NCBI RefSeq assembly: GCF_008365275.1
Contig: NZ_CP043504.1
Location: 2,294,001-2,358,000 of the forward strand
DNA: 64,000 nt
Direction: 5' to 3'
DNA from: Protaetiibacter larvae
GTDB lineage: Bacteria; Actinomycetota; Actinomycetes; Actinomycetales; Microbacteriaceae
The notes beneath the pieces were generated by a model. The model ran no database searches and was not told where the DNA came from. It saw only the letters and a list, made by a program, of their open reading frames with translations. This document shows, in pieces, positions 8,540 to 17,891 of this stretch (position 1 is its first letter; each line of letters begins with the position of its first letter). Position numbers and translations under genes: made by a program.

Positions 8540-9769
8540 ATGACCGCCCCCGCATCCGACGCCCGCTTCCCGTGGCGCCAGGTGGTCGTGGCGGCGTTCC
8601 TGCCCACGATCCTGTTCTCGATCGGCGAGGGCGCCATCCTGCCGATCATCCCGATCGTCGCGCACCAGCAGGGCGCGGGACTCGCCGGCGCGGGCCTCAT
8701 CGCGGCCATGATCGTGATCGGCGAGCTCATCGGCGACATCCCGGCCGGCGCGCTCGTGGCGCGGATCGGCGAGCGTTCGGCGATGATCGGCGCCTCGGCG
8801 CTGTCGATGATCGGCGTGCTCGCCGCGGTGCTCGCGCCGAACCCGTGGGTGCTGGGCATCGGGATCCTGCTCATCGGCGTCGCGACCGCCGTCTTCGCGC
8901 TCGCCCGGCACGCCTTCATGACGAGCTTCGTGCCGCCCGTCTACCGCGCCCGCGCGCTGTCGACCCTCGGCGGCACCTTCCGGCTCGGCTACCTGATCGG
9001 GCCGTTCATCACAGCCGCCGTCATCCAGGCGACCGGGGTGGCGGTGTACGCGTTCTGGATCCACCTCGTGGCCTGCCTCGCGGCGATCATCGTGCTCATC
9101 GTGCTGCACGATCCGGCGGACATCGTCAGCCAGCGTCCGCGCGCGGGCGAGCTGGAGGCGATCGAGGAGGGGCGCGGGCTGTTCCGCACGATCGTCGCGA
9201 ACCGCGGGGTGCTGTTCACCCTCGGCACCGGCTCGGCGCTCGTGGCGGCGCTGCGCTCGAGTCGCCAGGTGATCCTGCCGCTCTGGGCGGTCTCGATCGG
9301 CATCCCGGAGGCGAGGACCGCCCTCATCATCGGCGCTGCGGCGGCGCTCGACTTCGCGCTGTTCTACGCGGGCGGCTGGATCATGGACCGCTTCGGCAGG
9401 TTGTGGACCGCGGTGCCGTCGATGATCGGCCTCGGTGCCGCCCACCTCATCCTGGGGTTCACGCATGACGTGCCGAACGCCGAGACCTGGTTCATCGTCG
9501 TCGCGGGGCTGCTGTCGCTCTCGAACGGGATCGGCGCGGGCATCCTCATGACGCTCGGCGCCGACCTCGCCGACCCCGCGCATCCGGCGCAGTTCCTCGG
9601 GGCGTGGCGCTTCACGAACGACACGGGGGCGGCCGTCGCGCCGCTCATCATCGCGGGCGTCACCGCGGTCGCCGGGCTGCCGGTCGCGGCCGCCGCGATG
9701 GGGGTGCTGGGCCTCATCGGCGCGGCCGACCTGCGCATCTTCGTGCCGCGCTACTCGAAACGCCGCTGA
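8540..9769 (+). CDS. Major facilitator superfamily transporter
   Basis: 409 residues with about 12 hydrophobic segments and a loop 2-3 motif GDIPAGALVARIGER close to the MFS signature G-x-x-x-D-R-x-G-R/K. The long inner loop near residues 195-215 divides the two halves. It most resembles drug or metabolite efflux carriers; the substrate cannot be told. A TAGCGT box lies 9 bases before the ATG. Its last 19 bases overlap the end of the surface protein gene on the other strand. Confidence 0.85.
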   Translation: MTAPASDARFPWRQVVVAAFLPTILFSIGEGAILPIIPIVAHQQGAGLAGAGLIAAMIVIGELIGDIPAGALVARIGERSAMIGASALSMIGVLAAVLAPNPWVLGIGILLIGVATAVFALARHAFMTSFVPPVYRARALSTLGGTFRLGYLIGPFITAAVIQATGVAVYAFWIHLVACLAAIIVLIVLHDPADIVSQRPRAGELEAIEEGRGLFRTIVANRGVLFTLGTGSALVAALRSSRQVILPLWAVSIGIPEARTALIIGAAAALDFALFYAGGWIMDRFGRLWTAVPSMIGLGAAHLILGFTHDVPNAETWFIVVAGLLSLSNGIGAGILMTLGADLADPAHPAQFLGAWRFTNDTGAAVAPLIIAGVTAVAGLPVAAAAMGVLGLIGAADLRIFVPRYSKRR

Positions 9770-12700
9770 CGGCGGCGCCCGATCGCGAGACCGGCTGCGC
9801 CGAGCAGCAGAAGGAGCAGTCCGGCGGGGAGCAGCCAGGCGGGCGTCGAGACCCCCGTCGCCGCGATCGCGGCGCGCCCGTTGTGGGCGACACACGCCAC
9901 CTCGGCGCCCGGCAGCAGCACGAAGTCGCTGGGGTCGACCGCGACCCCGCCCGCCTCGCAGCTGAGCGAGGTGAGCAGATAGCCGGGCGCATCGGTCTCG
10001 AACAGGCGATAGTGCTGTCCGGGTACCAGGCTCTGCTCCTCGCCCGGGGCGAAGATGTGCACCGTCGCCTGCGCCTCCGGGACCAGAAGCGGCGGGATCC
10101 AGGCGGCTCCGAAGCGGAAGTCGTCCGGATCCGCGGAGCCGTCGTCCACGATCTTCGCCACCGTCATGAACGCGGTCGTGTTGCGCGCCGTGCACTCGTA
10201 GTGCATCCCGAGCGGCACGATGATCGCGCCCTCCGCCGAGAGCGAGAAGTCGCGCGAGGTGGTGCCCGCGGGGCCGCAGTCCCACGACCCGCTCGAGCTC
10301 GGATAGACGAGCGGGATGCTCCGGATGTCGTGCTGCTGATAGTGGTAGGTCTCGTGCTCGGGTGAATCGGGTGCGGCCGCGGCCGGCCGGTCTTCGCGCA
10401 GGCTGTACGGCGCGTCCGGCACCACCTCGGAGGTCACCCCCGTCAGCCCGCTGAACTGCTCGAGCGGCAGCACGCCGACCGACGGCGTCGCGATGGCGTT
10501 CAGGGTCCAGAGGTTCTCCCCCGCGGGGGTGTCGAGCACACCGTTCGTGACGTCCTTGATGAGGGTCAGCGTGCTCGCGCAACTGACGACGTTCGTGATC
10601 GTCCATTCGTTGACGCCCGCGACGAGCGGATGCACGACACCCGGGTCGACCGGGTCGGTGCCCGGCGGACCCGCGGGCCCCGGACGGATGTTCCGGTCGG
10701 TGATCGTGCATCCCGGCATGCCCTCGATCGTCGCCTGCTCGTCGATGCGGACGCTGTTCGCCGGGCTCTCGGCCGCGGGGGTCACGAGGTTGTATCCCGT
10801 GCGCTCCACGCTCCACTGCTGCGGCGTGAGGGTGTCGGCGTCGGGACCGGTGATCTCGAGCGCCGCCGACATCCCGGAGGGTTGCGCGCCGTCGGGCAAC
10901 GAGGAGACGCCGACCGCGCTGTGCAGCTCCCACATCTTGTGCACCACGACCGAAGCGGGCACGCTGCGGGGCGGCTCCTGGTTGTACACGGTGCAGCTCA
11001 CGATCTGCTGCGCCCCGATGCTCACCGAGAACGCCGTGTTCGGCTCACCCGCGTCGGGGGTCGCCGTGATCGGCACATCCGCCCCGGTCGACCGCTCGAC
11101 GCAACGGGTCTGAGCGGGGAGCGGGGTGAAGGTCGAGTGCGGTGCCGTCGCGTTCTGCTCCTCGACGCGGATCTGACCGACCAGGTCCGTCGCCTCCGAC
11201 CCGAACGACAGGTCGAACGAGAGCGCCCCGGTGCCGAGATCGGTCTGCTCGACGGGGTTCGCGATCGCGACGGGCGTGGCCCCGATCGACGAGCCCTCGA
11301 AGGTCCACGCGTCGCCGGGCAGGTAGGCGTTGGTGATGTTCCCGTCCCCGTCGAATTGGGGGCCGGTCGCAGGAACGATGCGCTTGATGACGGAGAGCGA
11401 CGGTGCGCAGCTGGCGAGCACGACATCCCGCAGCGCGTTCCCGGCGGCGACATAGTCGCTCGTCTGCAGGTAGTCCGCCTCGAGGAAGTTCGCCCCGCCG
11501 AAGGCGTCGCGACCCGACACGGTCCGAAGGTTCGCGGCCGCGCCGGTTCCCGCCACGCCGGCCCCCACACCCACCGCGAGGATCCGCGTGCCCTGCTCCT
11601 TCAGCAGATTCGCCGAACCGAGTCCCGCGCTGAGCTCCCGGAACCGGGTGTAGCCGCTCGTGGTGTCCTTGAGCGCGGAGTTCGGGTTGTTCGGGTTCAC
11701 GAGCGGCGAGCGCCCGTACACGGTGGGGTTCCCGTCGGTGAGGAACACGGCGAGATCAACGTGCGTGGGCGAGCCGGGGGGACCGTTGGCGTCGGCTGCG
11801 GCGGCGAACCCGCGATCCCAGTTGGTGTAGTTGGTGGGCCATCCGGCGGTCGTCCAACCCGCGTAGCGGTTCTTGAACGCGGTGGCCTCGCCCGTGGTCG
11901 CCACCGAGACGAGCGGGCTGTTCGCCCCGAACATGGTGCCGTATGCGGGCGAATCGGTGCCGAAGGTGTAGAGCGCCACGCGCGAGGGCGTGCCCCGGAG
12001 CGCGTCGACGAAGGCGTCCATCGCCCCCTTCAGCCGACCGACGGGGTCCGGATTGCCCGCGCTCGTCGTCGCGACCGAGCTCGAGACGTCGACGATGAAG
12101 GCCACGTCGAGCCCGCACTGGTCGATCATGTCGAGGTTGAACCGCGAGAAGGCGACCACGCCGCTCGAGGCGATGCGTCGCGTGTAGTTCGGTGCGGTGT
12201 TCTGCGGCGCCGTCTGCAGCCCGGGCGAGCTGATCCAGTCGTCGCCGGAGAGATAGCTGGTGTTGGCGACGAGGCGCGGACTCTGCCACACGTGACGCAG
12301 TTCGATGAGCGGGTCACCGCCGCTCGGACTGAGCGGACCGGTCTGCCAGAACGGGTTCGCGTAGTAGCCGTTCGGCGCCGCGAGGCTCGCCAGGTAGAGC
12401 CGCGTCCCCTCGGGAACGCCCTGGCCCTGCCCCGGGGCGAGGTTCATGTACGGCGCGGTCTGCGTCGCCCCGACGGTCGCGACGCCGCTGCGGATCGGCA
12501 CCTGGAACACGCAGTCGCCATCCAGGTCGGAGACGCACACGAAGAACAGCTGGTGGGTGGCATCCGGCGTCGCGAAGCCGTTGACCGCGTCGATCCGGGC
12601 GGAAGGCTCGACCAGGAAGAGGCCGAGAGTGACGCCCGCGAGGGGCGCCAGGGTCGTGTCGCTGTCACGGTAGTCGGCGACGCTCACCTGCAGCATCGCC

Positions 12701-12840
12701 ATCCCCGGCTCGGGCGCGGGGATGGCGGCCCGACTGGGTGCCGTCGCGGCGGGGAGCGCAGCGACGACGACTCCTGCGGCGAGGGCGGCCAGCGCGGCGA
12801 GACCACGGCGAACGACGCCCTCGCGCCGGTGAGATCTCAT
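9751..12840 (-). CDS. Large surface protein with von Willebrand A and pilin-like domains
   Basis: 1029 residues. A signal peptide (about 1-38) is followed by an N-terminal prealbumin-like region, a von Willebrand A domain with the metal-site motif D251-V-S253-S-S255 and a later FLTDGNP, then several Ig/Cna-B-like repeats (each with 'TLTPQ..', 'LTLIKDVTNG', 'MTVAKIVDDG' type strands). It ends in a membrane helix WLLPAGLLLLLLGAAGLAIG and a basic tail RRRQRR, with ATGVSTPAW in front, so it is anchored without a clear LPxTG. The ATG at 12840 is chosen over an upstream GTG because GGAGG lies 10 bases before it. It is next to Tad pilus genes and may be an adhesin tip. Confidence 0.85.
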   Translation of the reverse strand: MRSHRREGVVRRGLAALAALAAGVVVAALPAATAPSRAAIPAPEPGMAMLQVSVADYRDSDTTLAPLAGVTLGLFLVEPSARIDAVNGFATPDATHQLFFVCVSDLDGDCVFQVPIRSGVATVGATQTAPYMNLAPGQGQGVPEGTRLYLASLAAPNGYYANPFWQTGPLSPSGGDPLIELRHVWQSPRLVANTSYLSGDDWISSPGLQTAPQNTAPNYTRRIASSGVVAFSRFNLDMIDQCGLDVAFIVDVSSSVATTSAGNPDPVGRLKGAMDAFVDALRGTPSRVALYTFGTDSPAYGTMFGANSPLVSVATTGEATAFKNRYAGWTTAGWPTNYTNWDRGFAAAADANGPPGSPTHVDLAVFLTDGNPTVYGRSPLVNPNNPNSALKDTTSGYTRFRELSAGLGSANLLKEQGTRILAVGVGAGVAGTGAAANLRTVSGRDAFGGANFLEADYLQTSDYVAAGNALRDVVLASCAPSLSVIKRIVPATGPQFDGDGNITNAYLPGDAWTFEGSSIGATPVAIANPVEQTDLGTGALSFDLSFGSEATDLVGQIRVEEQNATAPHSTFTPLPAQTRCVERSTGADVPITATPDAGEPNTAFSVSIGAQQIVSCTVYNQEPPRSVPASVVVHKMWELHSAVGVSSLPDGAQPSGMSAALEITGPDADTLTPQQWSVERTGYNLVTPAAESPANSVRIDEQATIEGMPGCTITDRNIRPGPAGPPGTDPVDPGVVHPLVAGVNEWTITNVVSCASTLTLIKDVTNGVLDTPAGENLWTLNAIATPSVGVLPLEQFSGLTGVTSEVVPDAPYSLREDRPAAAAPDSPEHETYHYQQHDIRSIPLVYPSSSGSWDCGPAGTTSRDFSLSAEGAIIVPLGMHYECTARNTTAFMTVAKIVDDGSADPDDFRFGAAWIPPLLVPEAQATVHIFAPGEEQSLVPGQHYRLFETDAPGYLLTSLSCEAGGVAVDPSDFVLLPGAEVACVAHNGRAAIAATGVSTPAWLLPAGLLLLLLGAAGLAIGRRRQRRFE

Positions 12841-12893
12841 GAACGCTGCACCTCCCACGAATCCGGCAAACCACGAGACGAACTCACGACGAC

Positions 12894-12907
12894 GGGAGAA
12901 TTCTCCC
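12894..12907. promoter_or_regulatory. 14-bp perfect palindrome upstream of the surface protein gene
   Basis: GGGAGAATTCTCCC lies in the 93-bp gap between the surface protein start and the end of the TadF-like gene. It is upstream of the surface protein on the minus strand, where a TTGACG -35-like box also occurs. A dimeric regulator site is possible; no regulator can be named. Confidence 0.3.
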
Positions 12908-12933
12908 TACTGTCCCTCGAATAGGTGACGGCG

Positions 12934-13395
12934 TCAACCGAATACCGAGCGGGCGGTGGCCGTGGCGTCGATCCGGATGCCGTCCGGAACGAACACCGTC
13001 ACGACGGGGGGACGCCACGTGGACGACACGGTCACGGTCGCGCTGCGACCGTCGGGGGTGAAGGCGGCGTCGACCGCGAGCTCCTCGAACTCGGGCGTCG
13101 GGTTGCCGTCCAGGTAGGCCGCGACGGCGGCGGAGACCTCCTCGTCGGTGAGCAGCGGTCGCGGACCCGAGGGGGTGAGCGCGACCGCATCCAGCTCGAA
13201 GGCTTCGGCGCCCACGAGCGCGGCGCCGTCGGCGAGGGTGAAGAGACGCTTCTTCTCGAGGTAGAGCGAGGTCGCGGCCGTGACGACGAGCACCACGGCG
13301 AGGGCCAAGAAGCCGAAGAAGATCGTCAGCGGCAGGATCGATCCCTCGTCCCCGGCGAACGCCGCGCGCCGCCGCCGGAGCGCCTGCCCTGTCAC
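12934..13395 (-). CDS. TadF/Rv3654c-like pilus assembly protein
   Basis: 153 residues: a short basic N-terminus, one membrane helix (PLTIFFGFLALAVVLVVTA) and an extracytoplasmic domain. The GDEGSILPLT start of the helix and LADGAALVGAEAF fit the actinobacterial Rv3654c-type minor pseudopilins of Tad loci. The start is GTG 13395, forming a GTGA overlap with the preceding gene, so the two are coupled. It probably helps build a Tad/Flp pilus. Confidence 0.75.
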   Translation of the reverse strand: MTGQALRRRRAAFAGDEGSILPLTIFFGFLALAVVLVVTAATSLYLEKKRLFTLADGAALVGAEAFELDAVALTPSGPRPLLTDEEVSAAVAAYLDGNPTPEFEELAVDAAFTPDGRSATVTVSSTWRPPVVTVFVPDGIRIDATATARSVFG

Positions 13396-13877
13396 GACCC
13401 CGCCCGGAAACGCGACACCTGCTCGGTCGCGATCGCCCGCACCGGGACCCCGACGGGCACATCGAGGCCGAGCACGGGCGGGGCGAGCGGCAGGGGCACC
13501 ACCGTCACGAGCTCGACCGTGACGTACCCGCGCCGAGCCAGGCAGTCGTCGGGGACCGGGCGACAACTGATCGCGACCGTCGCCGCATCCGCGTCGATCC
13601 CGTAGTCGGCGAGCGTCACCCGGATCGCGCGCTCGGCTGCCGCCTGCGCCTCGGGGAGCGTCCCGGCCTGCACGAACACCCGGGTGGCCTGCCGTGCGGC
13701 ACCCTCGACGCCGAGTGAGGCCGCCTGCAACGCCGAGACGGTGAGCACGAGGTACACGAGCGGCACGAGCAGCAGCAGCCCGGTGGTGATGAACTCGAGC
13801 GACGCCGAACCCTCCTCGCCGCGCGCCCGCTCGGCGAGGGGGTGCAGCCGCTCAGTCCAGCGTCTCGCGCGCCGCAT
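13392..13877 (-). CDS. TadE-like minor pseudopilin
   Basis: 161 residues. After a basic stretch, EEGSASLEFITTGLLLLVPLV is a TadE-type processing site plus hydrophobic helix with the conserved Glu. The outside part contains C-R-P-V-P-D-D-C, a possible disulfide. The ATG at 13877 follows a strong GGAGGTGGAGGG ribosome site and lies inside the end of the previous gene, so translation is coupled. Role: minor subunit or assembly factor of the Tad pilus. Confidence 0.8.
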   Translation of the reverse strand: MRRARRWTERLHPLAERARGEEGSASLEFITTGLLLLVPLVYLVLTVSALQAASLGVEGAARQATRVFVQAGTLPEAQAAAERAIRVTLADYGIDADAATVAISCRPVPDDCLARRGYVTVELVTVVPLPLAPPVLGLDVPVGVPVRAIATEQVSRFRAGS

Positions 13878-14256
13878 GGCCCTCCACCTCCAGAGCACGA
13901 TCCGCGCCGAGCAGGCCGACGAGCGGCAGGGTGGTGCGCACGGTGACGATCACGGCGGGCGCCCCCATCCACGAGCCCGCGCGCACCTCGATCTCGCGCG
14001 CGTAGTCGGGGCCGATCGCGGTGCTGATGAGTTCGGCCGTGCGCGGCCCCGCGTCCGCGGGGGTGTTGTCGGCGAGCGCCCCGAACCGCGCACCCTCGGC
14101 CGCCGCGTCGAGCACGGTGTTGCGGATGTGCAGCGCGAGGGCGAGCTGCAGCACCGCGAGGGTGAGGAAGGTGAGCAGCACCCCCACGAGCACGAACTCG
14201 ACGGGGGCGGATCCGGTGTCGTCCCGGAGCGCGGCCCGGAGGCGCCCGGCGACCAT
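13852..14256 (-). CDS. TadE-like minor pseudopilin
   Basis: 134 residues with the TadE signature DDTGSAPVEFVLVGVLLTFL: short basic leader, Glu at +5-like position and a single membrane helix, then NTVLDAAAEGARFGAL as in TadE proteins. It starts 3 bp after the stop of the pilin gene and overlaps the next TadE gene by 26 bp, giving a tight pilus operon. Confidence 0.82.
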   Translation of the reverse strand: MVAGRLRAALRDDTGSAPVEFVLVGVLLTFLTLAVLQLALALHIRNTVLDAAAEGARFGALADNTPADAGPRTAELISTAIGPDYAREIEVRAGSWMGAPAVIVTVRTTLPLVGLLGADRALEVEGHAARETLD

Positions 14257-14259
14257 CGC

Positions 14260-14427
14260 TCAGATCCCCGAGACCTTGTCGATCGCGTTCTCGAAGATCT
14301 CGCTGAGCGCGGGGCCGGCGAGCGCCCAGATGAGGATCACCAACGCGCACGTCATCAAGGTGATGAGCACCCAGCCGGGCACATCTCCGGCCTCGTCGCG
14401 GTGCAGCCGGTTCAGGAGTCGACGCAT
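14260..14427 (-). CDS. Short Flp-like pilin / DUF4244-like protein
   Basis: 55 residues: basic leader MRRLLNRLHRDEAGD, then a hydrophobic helix (VPGWVLITLMTCALVILIWA) and a short tail ending SGI. Size, position directly before two TadE genes, and leader-plus-helix layout fit the major Flp/Tad pilin or the related DUF4244 protein of actinobacteria. A leader cleavage site is not clear. It was read directly from the sequence. Confidence 0.65.
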   Translation of the reverse strand: MRRLLNRLHRDEAGDVPGWVLITLMTCALVILIWALAGPALSEIFENAIDKVSGI

Positions 14428-14484
14428 GCCGCCAGTTTGCGGCGGGCGCGTCTCGGGCGTCGCCGGTTGTCCACAGGCGCGGGT

Positions 14485-15348
14485 TCAGCCGATCGCGGCG
14501 GCCCGCCCGAGCAGGGAGTCGCCGAACTCGCTCACGAACGCGGCGGGCGCCGCGGGGGCGCGGAACGACACGAGCGACACCCCGAGCGCCGCCCAGACCT
14601 CGAGGCGCCGGAGGAAGGCGTCGGGGTCCGCCGTCTCCTCTGCACCGGCGAGCACCGTGATCCGGATGTCGGAGAGCGCCCGGCCTTCACGCACGCAGTG
14701 CTCGCGCAGCACGTCGATCTTGTGGGCGAGCTCCTCGTCGTTCGGGGCGAAGAGGTTGCAGGCGTCCGCATACTTCGCGACGAGCCGCAGCGTCTTGCGC
14801 TCGCCGCCGCCACCGATGAGGATCGGCGGACGACGGATCGGCTGCGGCGAGTTGAGGGTTTCCTCGAGCTGGAAATGCTTCCCGTGGTAGGGAGCCACCT
14901 CGTCGCCCCACATCTGCAGGCAGAGCTGCAGTGCCTCCTCGAGCCGCTCGAAGCGCTCCGAGATCGCCGGATACGGCACGCCGAGCCCCAGGTGCTCGCG
15001 CTCGTACCAGGCGGCGCCGATGCCGAGCCAGGCGCGCCCGCCCGAGAGCACGTCGAGAGTCGTGACCGTCTTCGCGAGCAGCGCCGGGTAGCGGTAGGTG
15101 ACGCCCGTCACGAGGGTCGCGAGCTGAATGCGCTCCGTGAGCGCGGCGACGTAGCCGAGCGTCGTGTACGCCTCGAGCATGGGCTCCTCGGCGGGCTTCA
15201 CGCGATCCATCTGGAACCAGTGGTCCATCACGGTGAACAGCTCGAACCCGGCCTGATCAGCCGCACGAGCGGTCGCGGCGAGTTCGGGCTGAATGGTGGG
15301 GGTGCCGCCCGGGAAGGTGTAGTTCCAGAAGTGGATGCCGAACTTCAC
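14485..15348 (-). CDS. LLM-class (luciferase-like) F420-dependent oxidoreductase
   Basis: 287 residues, a complete luciferase-like TIM barrel: N-terminal KFGIHFWNYTFPGG, FTVMDHWFQM, then LGYVAALTERIQLATLV and GGRAWLGIGAAW, which are hallmark positions of the F420-dependent branch. Substrate unknown. The GTG at 15348 is chosen because GGAGGGAGC precedes it; the longer frame upstream is shadow. Together with the next methyltransferase gene it interrupts the Tad gene order. Confidence 0.88.
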   Translation of the reverse strand: MKFGIHFWNYTFPGGTPTIQPELAATARAADQAGFELFTVMDHWFQMDRVKPAEEPMLEAYTTLGYVAALTERIQLATLVTGVTYRYPALLAKTVTTLDVLSGGRAWLGIGAAWYEREHLGLGVPYPAISERFERLEEALQLCLQMWGDEVAPYHGKHFQLEETLNSPQPIRRPPILIGGGGERKTLRLVAKYADACNLFAPNDEELAHKIDVLREHCVREGRALSDIRITVLAGAEETADPDAFLRRLEVWAALGVSLVSFRAPAAPAAFVSEFGDSLLGRAAAIG

Positions 15349-15424
15349 GAGTGCTCCCTCCGCGGCGCACGCGCGCCCCTCGTCAGTATGCGCCCGCTCG
15401 CGGCGCCGGCGCCGGGCGTCGACG

Positions 15425-16039
15425 TCATCTCGCCTGCTCGATCTCGGGGCGGTGCCAGGTGAGGGCGTAGCGCCACAGCGCGAACCGTTGCCACCGCGCC
15501 CCCGGCAGGAGCGCCGCCGCGGTCTGGCGCACCTCCGAATAGGAGTGCGGCGGGGGCCACGAGGTGGGAGCGGTGTGCTCCCAGTAGTTGCGCGTGCGTG
15601 AGTACCACTGGTGCTGGACGACGCCGAGAAGCGACCGGGCGCGGTCGCCGGCTGTCGAGTCCCGGGCGAGGCCGACGATGACGAGCACGCCACCGGGCGA
15701 CGTGAGCTCGGCGAGTCGCCGAAGCGCCGCTTCCAGCTCCGGGAGGTGGTGCAGGGTCGCGACCGATGCCACGACATCGAAGGTGCGGCCGAAGTCGTGT
15801 GTCATGACGTCGTCCAGAATCCATGCGATGCCCGTGTGTTCGGCAGCAGCCGAGTCGAGTACGTCTGCATCGACGTCGATCCCGGTGACATCGGCGAGGG
15901 TGCCGCGCAGCCCAGCCGCGAGCATGCCGTTGCCGGTACCCACGTCGAGTGCCGAACGGGCGTCTCGCGGGATCGCCTGGAGGACCACACGGTGGTAGTG
16001 GAGGTTGTGATTCCACCGCGGCGCGCTGCGTCGTTCCAT
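15425..16039 (-). CDS. Class I SAM-dependent methyltransferase
   Basis: 204 residues with motif I LDVGTGNGMLA, motif II-like GIDVDADVL, and FDVVASVATLHHLPELE typical of small-molecule methyltransferases. The substrate cannot be told. The ATG at 16039 gives the N-terminus MERRSAPRWNHNLHYHRVVL found in related proteins. It is transcribed with the oxidoreductase and lies between tadC and the pilin genes. Confidence 0.85.
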   Translation of the reverse strand: MERRSAPRWNHNLHYHRVVLQAIPRDARSALDVGTGNGMLAAGLRGTLADVTGIDVDADVLDSAAAEHTGIAWILDDVMTHDFGRTFDVVASVATLHHLPELEAALRRLAELTSPGGVLVIVGLARDSTAGDRARSLLGVVQHQWYSRTRNYWEHTAPTSWPPPHSYSEVRQTAAALLPGARWQRFALWRYALTWHRPEIEQAR

Positions 16040-16086
16040 TCGACGATTCTGGCGGGCACCAGGCCTCGACCCGGCACGCAGAGCCG

Positions 16087-17025
16087 TCAAAAGCCCAGCT
16101 CGAGCACCAGGGTCGCGGGGAACAGGGCGAAGACGATCGTCACGGGGAGGATCAGCATGACCAGCGGCACCAGCATCGCCACCTCCTTGCGACCGGCCGA
16201 CTCGAGCAGGGTGCGCTTCGCGTCCTCGCGGGCATCCTGCGCCTGGGCGCGCAGCACCTCGACGAGCGGGCTGCCGCGATCGAGCGCGGCGATCAGCTGC
16301 TCCGCGGTCCGGGTGAAGGGGGGCAGCCCGAGGGCCGCGGAACAGCGCCCGAGCGCCTCACCGAGCGGCACCCCCACCTCGACGTCGGCGACAACGCTCC
16401 GCAGCTCTCCGGCCAGCTCGCCCGTACCGACGCGCGCAACGCGGCGCAGGGCGTCGCGCACCGTCTCGCCGGCCGAGAGCGCGAGGCTCAGGAACTCGAG
16501 CGTCGTGGGCAGCTCTGCCGCGATGCGCGCCACCCGGGCGCGAGCGCGCCGCGCGAGCAGCTGTTCCGGGAGCAGCAACCCGGATGCCGTCGACACGACG
16601 GCCAGCAGCACGCCGACGACCGGCGACACCGCGACGGAGTGCGCGAGCAGGATAGCCGCGGCGATCCCCGCAGCGGCGGCACCTGCGGCCCACAGCAGCT
16701 GTCGCGAGCGGAACCCGGCGACCGTCGTGGCGGAGCCCGCCTGTCGTAGGCGGCGTGCGATCGCCGCATCTCCGCCCAGCAGGTTCGCGAGCGAGCGCCG
16801 CCCGCGTTCGAGGAGCGGCTCGACGATCCCCCACAGCACGGATGCCGGCTCTCCCGTCGCGCGGGAACGCACCGCGCGCGCCTCGGCCGACACGTCGAAC
16901 AGGTAGGGCGCCACTCGGTCCGCGAGCCGACCCGCGCCGAGCCGCGGCAGCAGCGCCACGAGCGACCACAACCCGAGCCCCAGGGCGAGCCCGAGCACGA
17001 TCGCCCACGACAGCGTCGAGTTCAC
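16087..17025 (-). CDS. tadC: Tad pilus platform protein TadC (type II secretion F family)
   Basis: 312 residues with the T2SF domain (about 150-300): LPTTLEFLSLALSAGETVRDAL, SALGLPPFTRTAEQLI and C-terminal membrane helices. TadB and TadC form the inner-membrane platform on which the TadA ATPase acts. Start is GTG 17025, overlapping the tadB stop as GTGA. Confidence 0.88.
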   Translation of the reverse strand: MNSTLSWAIVLGLALGLGLWSLVALLPRLGAGRLADRVAPYLFDVSAEARAVRSRATGEPASVLWGIVEPLLERGRRSLANLLGGDAAIARRLRQAGSATTVAGFRSRQLLWAAGAAAAGIAAAILLAHSVAVSPVVGVLLAVVSTASGLLLPEQLLARRARARVARIAAELPTTLEFLSLALSAGETVRDALRRVARVGTGELAGELRSVVADVEVGVPLGEALGRCSAALGLPPFTRTAEQLIAALDRGSPLVEVLRAQAQDAREDAKRTLLESAGRKEVAMLVPLVMLILPVTIVFALFPATLVLELGF

Positions 17026-17891
17026 GCGAACCACCGCCGCTCCTCGGGCAACCGCCCCAGCGCGAGCATCACCCGGTAGGCGACGACGGTCACCACGAGC
17101 CCGACCGCGAGCACGGCGACCCCGAGCGGCGAGTTGTAGGCGCGCACCGCCTCAGGTCGCGCCGCGAGCAGAACGAGCACGATCCACGGGGCCGCAACAC
17201 CCAGGCGGGCGGCGCTCACCACCCAGGTCTGCCGCGCCTCGACCTCGGAGCGGATGGCGGCATCCGCCCGCAGATGCGCGGCGAGGGCGCGCAGCACGGC
17301 CGGGAGTTCGGTGCCGCCCACCTCGCGGGCCACGCGCACCGTCTCGATGACCCGGTCGGCGACCGGATCCGCGAGGTGCTCCTTGAGGTCGTCGAGCGCG
17401 TAGCCGAGCTGACCGGTGACCCGGTAGTCGTCGGCGAGTTGGACGAACGCGGGTCGGAGCAGCACGGGTCCGGTCTCCCCGAGCGCCGCGAGCGCTTCTC
17501 CGAGGGGAAGCCCGGAGCGCAATCCCGCCACGAGGTGATCGAGCGCGTCGGGCCAGACGGCGCGCGTCGCACGACGACGCGATCTGGCCCGCGCCGAGAC
17601 GACCAGCAGCGGAATCGCGGCCGCGGCGAGCCCCGCCGCGACGGCGAGCGCGACCACGGGAAGCAACCCCAGCACGAGCACCGCGGCAGCCGCCCCGAGC
17701 ACGAGACTCACGGCGATGAGGGCGCCCGGCGTGGTGCGCACGAGTCCCGCCTGCACGAGCAGCTCGCGAAGCCGCGCCCCGCCGTTGCGGCGGCGCGGCT
17801 GCCGCGACGGCTCCACCGTCGGCCACAGCCACGGCGACGCCACGAGCAGCAACCCGACCCCGAGTGCGAGTCCCCAGACGATGCCGGTCAC
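17022..17891 (-). CDS. tadB: Tad pilus platform protein TadB (type II secretion F family)
   Basis: 289 residues: N-terminal helices, then a T2SF domain with WPDALDHLVAGLRSGLPLGEAL and a later DRVIETVRVAREVGGTELPAVL, and two C-terminal helices. Start is GTG 17891 in a GTGA overlap with tadA, so tadA-tadB-tadC are translationally coupled. Confidence 0.88.
   Translation of the reverse strand: MTGIVWGLALGVGLLLVASPWLWPTVEPSRQPRRRNGGARLRELLVQAGLVRTTPGALIAVSLVLGAAAAVLVLGLLPVVALAVAAGLAAAAIPLLVVSARARSRRRATRAVWPDALDHLVAGLRSGLPLGEALAALGETGPVLLRPAFVQLADDYRVTGQLGYALDDLKEHLADPVADRVIETVRVAREVGGTELPAVLRALAAHLRADAAIRSEVEARQTWVVSAARLGVAAPWIVLVLLAARPEAVRAYNSPLGVAVLAVGLVVTVVAYRVMLALGRLPEERRWFA

Noticed and set aside
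14485-15777. 430-residue version of the luciferase-like protein
   Set aside because: The first 143 residues are shadow of the methyltransferase gene; the family N-terminus begins at GTG 15348.
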